Origin: JAVBTR01 sp031556065
GTDB taxonomy: Bacteria; Bacillota; Clostridia; Christensenellales; Aristaeellaceae
Direction: 5' to 3'
Assembly (NCBI GenBank): GCA_031556065.1
Contig: JAVBTR010000042.1
Location: 1 to 17,692, forward strand
DNA: 17,692 nt
Positions 7,686-14,453 of the stretch are shown in pieces. Position numbers and translations under genes: made by a program. The number at the start of each line of letters is the position of its first letter. The stretch's first letter is position 1. The notes beneath the pieces are model-generated. The model was not told the DNA's origin. It saw only the letters and a program-made list of their open reading frames with translations, and searched no databases.

Positions 7686-8915
7686 ATGAAAAAAATTCTG
7701 GCAATCTTATTGGCTGCGATGATGCTGATCACCTGCGGCGCTGCCCTGGCTGATGAAAAAGTGACACTCACCTGGATGACCATGCAGACCGTTTACATGA
7801 GCGCGGTAGACCGGATCAATAAATCTATCCAGAAGGTCTATCCCAACATTTCTGTGGAATTCGTCCACGTGGCGGATAACTATGAAACCACTGTAAAGAC
7901 CAAGTTCGCTACCGACGATGCCCCCGACATTTTCGAATGGAACGGCTATCTCACCAACAAAACCTTTGCTGAAGCCGGCTATTTCCTCGATATCAGCGCT
8001 GATGGCATCAACGAAACCGTGCTGCCTCAGTTCCGTGCCAGCGGCATGTATAATGGCGTGACCTACGGCATTCCCACCATCGCCCAGGCTTCAGGCCTTG
8101 TGTACAACAAGGATGCTTTTGCTGCTGCGGGTATCGATAAGGTTCCGGAAAACTACGACGAGCTTAAAGAAGCTTGCGAAAAATTGAAGGCAGTTGGTAT
8201 TGTGCCCTTCGCTACCGGCTTTAAAGATGTGTGGGTATCTCACCAGATGTTCTGGAATGTAGCTGGCCCCAACGTTGGCGATTACCAAGAATGGTATGAT
8301 GCCATGATCGCCGGTACCGCTTCCTTCTTAAACGACGATACCGCCAAGGCTTTCGAACTGATCGAGCTGGTTGCTGCCAACACGGTTTCCGATCCCCTTT
8401 CCAGCGACGCTGCCAACATGGCCAACATGCTCTCTACCGGCAAGGCTGCCATGTGCTTCACTGGTGTTTTCCAGTATCCGGAATATGTGAAATCTGTTGA
8501 GAATCCCAATGTGGGCTTGGCCCCCATCCCCGCCGCCGAAGTGGGCGGCGAGCTGGTTATGGAATATGAGGCCCAGGGCGTTGTGTTTGCGGCTGCCACC
8601 GGCAAGTATACCGAAGAAGCCAAGAACGTCATGCGTTGGATCGCTTCCCCTGAAGGCTCTGCCTTGATCGCCGAGATCAACGGCCAGGCTTCTCCCATGA
8701 AAGACATCAATGTTCAGCTTAATCCCCTTTGCGAAGATGGCGCTGCCTTCATCAATGCTGGCGGCAAGACCGTGGGCTTCATCAAGACCTATTGGCCCTC
8801 CGGCATGACCACCGAGGTTGGCAAGCAGTTGCAAAGCTTCCTGGCTGGCACCATCACCAAGGATGAGTTCTTCAAGAACATCGACGCTGCATTTTCTGAT
8901 CTGGCTGGCGTGTAA
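7686..8915 (+). CDS. Sugar ABC transporter solute-binding protein
   Basis: The 409-residue protein is a family 1 (CUT1) extracellular solute-binding protein. A signal peptide (MKKILAILLAAMMLITCGAALA) is followed by a mature start DEKVTLTWMTM, with ALA before the likely signal peptidase I cut. The Cys in LITCG sits in a poor lipobox (Thr at -1), so a lipoprotein is possible but less likely. The fold signature APDIFEWNGYL lies near residue 75. I chose ATG 7686 because AAAGGAG ends 8 bases upstream. ATG 7680 would have only 2 bases of spacing. The gene leads the transport operon and should deliver an oligosaccharide to the two permeases that follow. Its codons are more G/C-ending than the flanking accessory genes, as expected of a highly expressed gene. 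Confidence 0.92.
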   Translation: MKKILAILLAAMMLITCGAALADEKVTLTWMTMQTVYMSAVDRINKSIQKVYPNISVEFVHVADNYETTVKTKFATDDAPDIFEWNGYLTNKTFAEAGYFLDISADGINETVLPQFRASGMYNGVTYGIPTIAQASGLVYNKDAFAAAGIDKVPENYDELKEACEKLKAVGIVPFATGFKDVWVSHQMFWNVAGPNVGDYQEWYDAMIAGTASFLNDDTAKAFELIELVAANTVSDPLSSDAANMANMLSTGKAAMCFTGVFQYPEYVKSVENPNVGLAPIPAAEVGGELVMEYEAQGVVFAAATGKYTEEAKNVMRWIASPEGSALIAEINGQASPMKDINVQLNPLCEDGAAFINAGGKTVGFIKTYWPSGMTTEVGKQLQSFLAGTITKDEFFKNIDAAFSDLAGV

Positions 8916-8931
8916 TCGAATCTAGCACCAA

Positions 8932-8967
8932 TAAGGGGGAGGCCTTCTTAGGAAAGCTTCCCCCTTA
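8932..8967 (+). terminator. Intercistronic hairpin after the binding protein
   Basis: TAAGGGGGAGGC (8932-8943) pairs with GCTTCCCCCTTA (8956-8967), 12 pairs with one G-U. No T tract follows, so full termination is unlikely. Hairpins at this position in sugar ABC operons commonly keep binding-protein mRNA more abundant than permease mRNA, either by protecting its 3' end or by partial termination. Confidence 0.65.
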
Positions 8968-8999
8968 CCATCTAACAACCTCAAGGAGGCGTGAACACC

Positions 9000-9899
9000 G
9001 TGGAAAGAACGTTGTGGCAGCGGGCGAAGCATAGCCCTAATATGGCCTTATTGCTGTTCTCTTTGCCGTTTTTGATCATGTTTTTGACCTTTTTCATTTA
9101 TCCATTTTGCGTGGGTGTGGTGATGTCGTTCACGAACACAAACGGATTCACGCCTAAGTACGATTTTGTGGGCTTATCCAACTATGTGAAGCTGTTTACC
9201 AACGATGCGCGTTTTTATACTTCTCTTGGCCTCACCTTTTTGTTCGGGTTTTCCAGTGTGCTGATCGGCAATGTTTTAGCGCTGTTTCTGGCATTTGTGG
9301 TGGAATCCGGCATTAAATTTAAGAACACCTTCCGTACGCTGTTTTTTGTGCCATACATGTTTGCACTGGTGATTATCGGCTTTGTGTGGCGCTTTATCTA
9401 TATTCAATATATTCCCCAATTGGGTTCCATGCTGGGATGGGATTTTCTTAAGCAGGGCTATATCTCCGATCCGAAGATCGCTATCTGGTCGGTGGTGGGG
9501 ATGCAGGTTTGGTATAATCTGGGCTACTACATGGCTATTTATATCGCTGGCATCCAGGCTATCGATACCAGCATGATCGAAGCCGCCCGGGTAGACGGTG
9601 CCAATACCTGGACACTGTATACCAAGATCATGATCCCTATGATGATGCCCTCCATTAGTGTGTGTATGTTTACCGGCTTTGCTTCGGCCTTTAAGGCATT
9701 TGACTCGGTCTTGGCTCTCACAGGCGGTGGCCCGGGCTTTGCTACCGAGGTACTAGCCTTGAATATTTACTACGAAGCCATGGGCGATGCCCAGCGCTAC
9801 GGCTATGGCATGGCAAAGGCCATGGTCCTGGCAGGGGTGATATTGGTGATTACCATGGTTCAATTACGCTTCTTTAAATCCAGGGAGGTGGAAGTATGA
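9000..9899 (+). CDS. ABC sugar permease, MalF/UgpA type
   Basis: This 299-residue inner-membrane permease has six predicted helices, starting at ALLLFSLPFLIMFLTFFIYPF. The cytoplasmic EAA loop, EAARVDGANTWTLYTKIMIP (about 194-213), docks the ATPase. ALTGGGPGFATEVL near residue 240 is typical of the MalF/UgpA half. I prefer GTG 9000, which lies 10 bases after AAGGAGG. GTG 8991 lies only one base after it and would add three residues. The last codons overlap the start of the second permease by four bases. No ATPase gene follows, so a shared MsmX-type ATPase encoded elsewhere must power this transporter. Confidence 0.92.
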   Translation: MERTLWQRAKHSPNMALLLFSLPFLIMFLTFFIYPFCVGVVMSFTNTNGFTPKYDFVGLSNYVKLFTNDARFYTSLGLTFLFGFSSVLIGNVLALFLAFVVESGIKFKNTFRTLFFVPYMFALVIIGFVWRFIYIQYIPQLGSMLGWDFLKQGYISDPKIAIWSVVGMQVWYNLGYYMAIYIAGIQAIDTSMIEAARVDGANTWTLYTKIMIPMMMPSISVCMFTGFASAFKAFDSVLALTGGGPGFATEVLALNIYYEAMGDAQRYGYGMAKAMVLAGVILVITMVQLRFFKSREVEV

Positions 9900-10723
9900 C
9901 CATGCGACGCTCCACCCGCTTGACGATTCAGACGGTACTGATCCTCTTTCTTGCCATTTATTTGGTTCCGATTCTCGCTATGCTAATGAACTCCTTTAAA
10001 AGCTATCGGGAAATCATGGATTCCTTCGTGGCGCTGCCCACCAGCCTTTCTTTTATTAATTACGAAAAAGCCTGGAAAGCGCTGGATTTTGTCAACGCTA
10101 GCTGGAACAGCATCTATATGACACTGGTAACTGTGGTGGGCTTGCTTGTAACGACGGCACCCTGCGCATATAAGATCAGTCGTACAAAAACAAGGTTTTC
10201 AAATGCCTTGTATCAGTTTTTTACCATCCCGTATATGATCCCGTTCTTTGCTTACATGATCCCCGTGATCCGCCTGGCGAGAACCTTCCATCTTTCAAAC
10301 AACGTTTTGGGCGTATCGCTGATTAATATCGGTACAGGTGGCAGCTTTGCCATGTTTATGCTCAGTGCTGCGGTGAAATCCATTCCAAGGGATTTGGACG
10401 AAGCGGCCTTTGTGGATGGCTGCACCCAGTTTCAAACCTTTTACAAGATCATTCTTCCGCTGATGATGCCCGCCGTTTCCAGCGTGACCATTATTTACGC
10501 CTTGTGGACGTGGAATAACTTTATGCTTCCCTTCTTGCTTTTGACTAAATCCAGCAAAACCACCCTGATCGTAAAGGTCTATGAGCTATTCGGCACCTAC
10601 GGTACCGACTGGGAGATCGTCGTAGCGGCATTGATTTTGATCTCACTACCCATTTTGGTTTTGTACGCGATCTTCCAAAACAAGATCATCGGCGGTATTA
10701 CTGCCGGTGCGGTGAAGGGGTAA
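9896..10723 (+). CDS. ABC sugar permease, MalG/UgpE type
   Basis: The 275-residue second permease subunit has six predicted helices. Its EAA loop reads DEAAFVDGCTQFQTFYKIILP (about 168-188). The ending (FQNKIIGGITAGAVKG) is typical of MalG-type subunits. Its ATG overlaps the stop of the first permease (ATGA), and GGGAGGTGG supplies the ribosome binding site from within that gene. It forms a heterodimer with the first permease. The sulfatase begins 4 bases after its stop, so transport and desulfation are made from one message. Confidence 0.92.
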   Translation: MTMRRSTRLTIQTVLILFLAIYLVPILAMLMNSFKSYREIMDSFVALPTSLSFINYEKAWKALDFVNASWNSIYMTLVTVVGLLVTTAPCAYKISRTKTRFSNALYQFFTIPYMIPFFAYMIPVIRLARTFHLSNNVLGVSLINIGTGGSFAMFMLSAAVKSIPRDLDEAAFVDGCTQFQTFYKIILPLMMPAVSSVTIIYALWTWNNFMLPFLLLTKSSKTTLIVKVYELFGTYGTDWEIVVAALILISLPILVLYAIFQNKIIGGITAGAVKG

Positions 10724-10727
10724 ACCT

Positions 10728-12056
10728 ATGATGAAGAAACCTAATATTCTTTTTTTCTTTACCGATCAGCAGCGGGCAGATACCTGCGGTTGCTATGGTT
10801 CAGATTTGGGACTGACCCCGTGCCTGGATATGTTAGCTAAAGAAGGAACTCTTTTCCAAACGGCGGTCACCTGTCAGCCTGTGTGCGGCCCTGCAAGGGC
10901 CATCCTGCAAACGGGGAAATATGCTACCCGCAACGGCTGCTACCGCAACGCTTTAAAGCTTAAAGACGATGGGCAAACTTTGGCTCATAGGCTTAATGAA
11001 GCAGGGTACGCCACCAACTATGTAGGCAAATGGCATCTTTCCCTGGATGGGCTGGCCCCGGTGCCTATGGAAAACCGGTTAGGCTTTACAGGGGAATGGA
11101 AGGCTGCTGATCTATTGGAGTTTACATCTGATGCCTATGAAGGTTATGTGTATGACCGGGATAATCAAAAATTAAGTTTTAGCGGCCGCTACCGTTCTGA
11201 TATGCTGACGGAACATGTAACCGATTTCTTGGATAGCTATGAAGACGGAAAACCGTTTTTGATGATGGCATCCTATCTGGAACCTCATCACCAAAATACG
11301 CAAAACCGCTATATTGCGCCCGAGGGCTATGCACAGCGTTATAAGGACGCACCGCCGCCCAAGGATTTATTGGCCCTGGATAAACCCGATGCAGACTGGC
11401 GCGCCAATTTGGCGGATTATTATGGCTGCGTAAAAAAACTGGATGAGAACCTTCAAACCATTGTGGATAAGCTGAAGGAAAAGGGTCTGTATGAAAACAC
11501 AGTCATCCTCTTTACCTCCGATCATGGCAGCCATTTCAGGACCCGCAACGGGGAATATAAGCGCTCCTGCCACGAAGCCAGCGTACGAATCCCGCTTGTT
11601 ATGCGGGGCGGCGCTTATGTAGGCGGCAAGACAGTGCGGGAATCCATTTCGTTGGTGGATATCATGCCGACCATTCTTGAAATCGCCGGGATAAAAACCG
11701 ATGCGTCTTTGGATGGCCGCCAAGCACAATGCTTAGTGGATGGAAACACCGAGGGCTGGGATAACGATGTGTTTATACAGATAAGCGAAAGCCAGGTAGG
11801 CCGTGCTCTGCGCACACCCCGCTGGAAATATAGTGTAACAGCGCCACATAAAAACGGCTGGTCAGACGAATACAGCAGTATTTATGTGGATGAATGCCTG
11901 TATGATCTTGAAAACGATCCCTATGAATTGGTCAACCTCATCGACGATCCGGCATATACAGATATCCGCACAGAATTATGCGAAAAGCTAATTAAAAAGA
12001 TGAAACTGGCAGGAGAACCACCAGCGGCGATCTTGCCATTGGTTCAAAAAGGGTAG
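10728..12056 (+). CDS. Cys-type (S1) sulfatase, cytoplasmic
   Basis: The 442-residue protein is a formylglycine-dependent sulfatase. The signature CxPxR is Cys53-Gly-Pro-Ala-Arg57. Cys53 must be oxidised to formylglycine to be active. Metal and active-site residues include Asp13-Gln14 (TDQQR), Lys101 and His103 (GKWHL), His187/188 (LEPHH) and Asp265-His266 (SDHGSH). There is no signal peptide, so it acts inside the cell, probably on sulfated sugars brought in by the adjacent transporter. The exact regioselectivity cannot be read from the sequence; GlcNAc 6-O-sulfate or an N-sulfated glucosamine would fit a GH89 partner. No anaerobic sulfatase-maturing radical-SAM enzyme is in the window. ATG 10728 and ATG 10731 are both possible behind GAAGGGG. 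It is the last gene before a terminator at 12132. Confidence 0.9.
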   Translation: MMKKPNILFFFTDQQRADTCGCYGSDLGLTPCLDMLAKEGTLFQTAVTCQPVCGPARAILQTGKYATRNGCYRNALKLKDDGQTLAHRLNEAGYATNYVGKWHLSLDGLAPVPMENRLGFTGEWKAADLLEFTSDAYEGYVYDRDNQKLSFSGRYRSDMLTEHVTDFLDSYEDGKPFLMMASYLEPHHQNTQNRYIAPEGYAQRYKDAPPPKDLLALDKPDADWRANLADYYGCVKKLDENLQTIVDKLKEKGLYENTVILFTSDHGSHFRTRNGEYKRSCHEASVRIPLVMRGGAYVGGKTVRESISLVDIMPTILEIAGIKTDASLDGRQAQCLVDGNTEGWDNDVFIQISESQVGRALRTPRWKYSVTAPHKNGWSDEYSSIYVDECLYDLENDPYELVNLIDDPAYTDIRTELCEKLIKKMKLAGEPPAAILPLVQKG

Positions 12057-12101
12057 GTCACAGGCTGTGTGGCAAGAACTTGAATTTTATTTATTTTTAG
12101 T

Positions 12102-12127
12102 GGGTTTGCGCCCTACCTGGGGAGCCA
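12102..12127 (+). pseudogene. tRNA-Asn 3'-end-like fragment
   Basis: The bases from 12102 end in CTACCTGGGGAGCCA, which matches the last part of a Clostridia tRNA-Asn: 3' T-stem, acceptor strand CTGGGGA, discriminator G and CCA. The T-loop is altered (TTTGCGC instead of TTCGAGT), and no 5' half of a tRNA lies upstream. It is therefore a fragment, not a working tRNA gene, of the kind left where an element uses a tRNA 3' end as its target. The identification rests on remembered tRNA-Asn sequence. Confidence 0.5.
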
Positions 12128-12131
12128 GGAT

Positions 12132-12170
12132 AAGACCACTTAATTGATAAAACGATTGAGTGGTCTTTTT
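12132..12170 (+). terminator. Intrinsic terminator of the transport-sulfatase operon
   Basis: AAGACCACT (12132-12140) pairs with AGTGGTCTT (12159-12167), and inner AAT/ATT triplets can extend the stem. A T run follows to 12170. It lies 75 bases after the sulfatase stop and directly after the tRNA-Asn-like fragment, so it may originally have been a tRNA terminator. Confidence 0.75.
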
Positions 12171-12194
12171 CGTTGTAAGAAAGCGAGTATTTTC

Positions 12195-12210
12195 AAGGCT
12201 TTGTGGACTT
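12195..12210 (+). repeat. 16-bp direct repeat, left copy
   Basis: AAGGCTTTGTGGACTT here differs by one base from AAGGCTTTGCGGACTT at 16278-16293. Both copies lie 20 or fewer bases after a terminator that ends in TTTTTCGTTG, and both are followed by AGGTTCGGGTCCTA. Confidence 0.7.
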
Positions 12211-12227
12211 GGAGAGTTTCGGGAATA

Positions 12228-12246
12228 AGGTTCGGGTCCTACCTAA
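12228..12246 (+). repeat. tRNA T-arm-like direct repeat, left end of island
   Basis: AGGTTCGGGTCCTACCTAA resembles the T-arm of tRNA-Asn. It matches 16109-16127 at 16 of 19 positions and 16345-16358 over 14 of 14. The recombinase stop codon (12271) is 25 bases away. Confidence 0.6.
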
Positions 12247-12270
12247 CCATCAAAAATTCATTTAGCCTAC

Positions 12271-13308
12271 TCAGCTTTCTGCATTTCCATCAGCATCTTT
12301 TGAGGTGCCCTTCATGCTATAATGAGTATCCTTTCGAACATTACCTTTGTCTGTTTTCATGATATTTGTTCTTTTCTCGCGCATCAATTGCACCTGCTCA
12401 AAAACTTCCATAGGAATAATTGCAGCATGAGAATTCTCAATGCAGTAGCGTTCTTTTTCACCATTGTTGAATATACGTTTGTTTCTTGGGTATGTAGATA
12501 TATAGCTCTTATTGACCATTACGTTACCGGCGTATTTTTCATTAGATAAGATTATTTCAATGGTTCGTTTACTCCATTGGTCTTTTCCCGATGGAGATTT
12601 ATTTTGCCTTGATTCTAACTCTCTCATAATGGCTAATATACTAAAGCCTGATAAGTATAGATCATATATTTCTCTTACAATAACTGCTTCAGGTTCATAG
12701 ATCGTTAGCCAGCCATCCTCATCATTGCGATAGCCAAAGCAGGGGCGACGATATATCTGAGCATTGGGGTTTTGCATGCTTTTATGGATACCCCATTTGA
12801 TGTTTTCGCTTCTTGATTGATTCTCGGCTTGTGCGAACGCTTCGTGAAGTGAGATCAAAAACATATCTTGACCATTTTGTGAATGTAAACTTTCCTGATC
12901 AAAATAGACATAAACCTTGATTTCTTTCAGTTTGTTAAGCGTATCAAGGATTTCTACGGTGTCACGCCCAAAACGAGCGATGTTTTTTACTAAGATCAGA
13001 TCTATTTTGCCGTCATAGCAATCTTTCATTAGCCGCTTGAAGCCAGGTCGATTCTTATTACTCCTACCAGATCGACGATCCGTATAGACGTCTACCAAAA
13101 CCCAGAAGGGGTGTTCTGCTATTTCTATTTTTAAATATGATATTTGGTTTTCAAGACTGTTAGTTTGCTTTTCTTTCTCCGTACTGACACGTCCATAAAT
13201 GGCTACACGAGTAGTGTTGGACTTGCTCTTAAGGGGAATGTACGTTGTTACAGTAGGAGAAGTCTGTTTTACTCTATAATTTTCATAAGGGGGGATGTAA
13301 GAGGGCAA
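12271..13308 (-). CDS. Serine recombinase
   Basis: The 345-residue protein belongs to the resolvase/invertase superfamily. The catalytic domain (about 34-180) has the nucleophile Ser42 in YGRVSTEKE, Arg40, and the second arginine cluster ARFGRD (112-116). The long helix AFAQAENQSRSENIKWGI follows, then a Recombinase (DNA-binding) domain from about 190 to 300. Unlike many relatives of 450-550 residues, it ends soon after that domain, with no visible zinc ribbon or coiled coil. The start is TTG 13308, because an in-frame stop lies just upstream and no ATG occurs before the catalytic domain. The ribosome binding site is weak. It has its own promoter at 13350-13378. Its 3' end abuts a tRNA-like repeat, as expected of an enzyme encoded at the edge of its own element. 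Confidence 0.85.
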   Translation of the reverse strand: MPSYIPPYENYRVKQTSPTVTTYIPLKSKSNTTRVAIYGRVSTEKEKQTNSLENQISYLKIEIAEHPFWVLVDVYTDRRSGRSNKNRPGFKRLMKDCYDGKIDLILVKNIARFGRDTVEILDTLNKLKEIKVYVYFDQESLHSQNGQDMFLISLHEAFAQAENQSRSENIKWGIHKSMQNPNAQIYRRPCFGYRNDEDGWLTIYEPEAVIVREIYDLYLSGFSILAIMRELESRQNKSPSGKDQWSKRTIEIILSNEKYAGNVMVNKSYISTYPRNKRIFNNGEKERYCIENSHAAIIPMEVFEQVQLMREKRTNIMKTDKGNVRKDTHYSMKGTSKDADGNAES

Positions 13309-13349
13309 GGCGTATCACCATCCATAATATATGTTTAGCGTATATGTAT

Positions 13350-13378
13350 ATTATAGATGGGTTTATATAGAGAAACAA
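13350..13378 (-). promoter_or_regulatory. Promoter of the recombinase gene
   Basis: On the minus strand TTGTTT (13373-13378) and TATAAT (13350-13355) are 17 bases apart. Transcription would start near 13343, about 35 bases before the TTG start codon. Confidence 0.55.
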
Positions 13379-13435
13379 GAATTCCAACTAAAAGTTTTTA
13401 ATATGGGAGAGGGCGGCTGAAGTTACACCGTTTTT

Positions 13436-14281
13436 TCAAATGTCAAACTGCTCCTTATATAGATCATAGCGCATCAAGACATATTGGGGTTGTTTATCCT
13501 CAAAGAGAAATACCGTTTCTCCTTGATCCACCAGATCCATCATTTCGTTGAAGCGGGTATCAAGATCACATGCAAGACAGTGATACTTAATTTCAAATCT
13601 TCCACATTGTCTTGCTTCCCAGCGTTCTTGGCGTATGCGCTGCTCTTCGTCCACTGCGAAGGATTCGGGCTCATCGACTGTGGGATCTTCAGTGCGACCG
13701 ATGTGCTTGCTAATACGCCAAGCAGGAGGCATGCCATCATCGCCCCAGTATTCTTCCAATTTTATGATTTTATGATCCTGGAATGTAAAGAAGGAAGTCG
13801 CATGAAATGAAGTAGAGCTATCATTAAGCCGCACCTGCACCACGGATATAACTGTGTCGTCTGACTCCATAAGCTTCATGAGGCGTATTTGCCAATCGCC
13901 GGGATATTCACTGTTGGCCCGCAGGAACTCATCAACGGAAAACACTTCGTTGGTGTTGCGCCAGTATATACGTGCATCTTCCGAAAAGTATTGCGCGAGT
14001 TCCCCCCATGTCTGCTGACCGATTTTATGCCACAAGGCATTTACGACTGCTTTGTTGTAGGTGCGCGCCATGGTCTGATGCATCATTTCAGATACTTCTT
14101 CAGAGGAATATAAGCGTCCTGCCCTTATATCTTCTTCGGCTTCCTGTAGCTTTTTGTGTACATCCAGCCAATACATTCGATCGGCGTAGGGTTCCATACA
14201 CATAATTACAGCACGGGGATGGGTATTGTTTTTATCGAAAATGATTTGGACTTGATCATCGGCCGGGAAAATGATAGCCAT
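13436..14281 (-). CDS. NTF2/SnoaL domain flanked by Phd/YefM-like pieces
   Basis: The 281-residue protein has three parts. Residues 11-68 (IIFDKNNTHPRAVIMCMEPY, then LQEAEEDIRAGRLYSSEEV) resemble the C-terminal half of Phd/YefM antitoxins, where a 'kpvAVLMsleeY' strand is followed by an 'eEDIkaGrvyS.EEV' tail. Residues 72-198 are an NTF2-like (SnoaL) alpha+beta barrel with IYWRNTNEVFSVDEFLRANS, YPGDW, SFHATSFF and LEEYWGDDGMPPAWR, a fold that forms a small ligand or dimer pocket. After an acidic linker, residues 228-281 (RFNEMMDLVDQGETVFLF, QYVLMRYDLYKEQ) resemble the N-terminal half of Phd/YefM. No adjacent toxin gene of RelE or Doc type is visible. GGGAG lies 8 bases before the ATG. The pieces may be remnants of two antitoxins or a circularly permuted one. 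Function is unknown. Confidence 0.75.
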   Translation of the reverse strand: MAIIFPADDQVQIIFDKNNTHPRAVIMCMEPYADRMYWLDVHKKLQEAEEDIRAGRLYSSEEVSEMMHQTMARTYNKAVVNALWHKIGQQTWGELAQYFSEDARIYWRNTNEVFSVDEFLRANSEYPGDWQIRLMKLMESDDTVISVVQVRLNDSSTSFHATSFFTFQDHKIIKLEEYWGDDGMPPAWRISKHIGRTEDPTVDEPESFAVDEEQRIRQERWEARQCGRFEIKYHCLACDLDTRFNEMMDLVDQGETVFLFEDKQPQYVLMRYDLYKEQFDI

Positions 14282-14297
14282 ATCAAACGCTCCCTAT

Positions 14298-14401
14298 ATT
14301 ATACAACTCGCTTATTGAGAAACTCGATATTTCTTATGACACTTAAGTCACCAGCTATAAAGAATATTATACTGGTGTTTTCAACAGGATACAAGTATAA
14401 T
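14298..14401. promoter_or_regulatory. Divergent promoter region
   Basis: A perfect TATAAT on the minus strand (14298-14303) serves the Phd-NTF2 gene, and another on the plus strand (14396-14401) serves the SWIM gene. Neither has a convincing -35 box at 16 to 18 bases (cgagtt and TGGTGT are the best). Both may therefore need an activator, or I have the wrong -10 boxes. Confidence 0.4.
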
Positions 14402-14453
14402 CTAATGAGAGCAAATGATGTGTTTCCAGGATGGATATTTAGGGAGTGTTGCA

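Noticed and set aside
7180..7704. A 174-codon leftward frame
   Set aside because: It lies across the response regulator, the terminator and the binding-protein promoter on the opposite strand, all of which are well supported.
7686..7760. Lipoprotein signal peptide in the binding protein
   Set aside because: The only Cys is preceded by Thr (LITC), a poor lipobox, while ALA-DE just after it is a good signal peptidase I site. Not fully excluded.
8328..8834. A 168-codon leftward frame inside the binding-protein gene, with another of 142 codons beside it
   Set aside because: Long antisense frames are expected opposite a gene with strong codon bias. The product is rich in Gly and His with no known fold.
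12102..12127. A complete tRNA-Asn gene
   Set aside because: Only the 3' portion is present. No anticodon arm or 5' half lies upstream, and the T-loop is altered.
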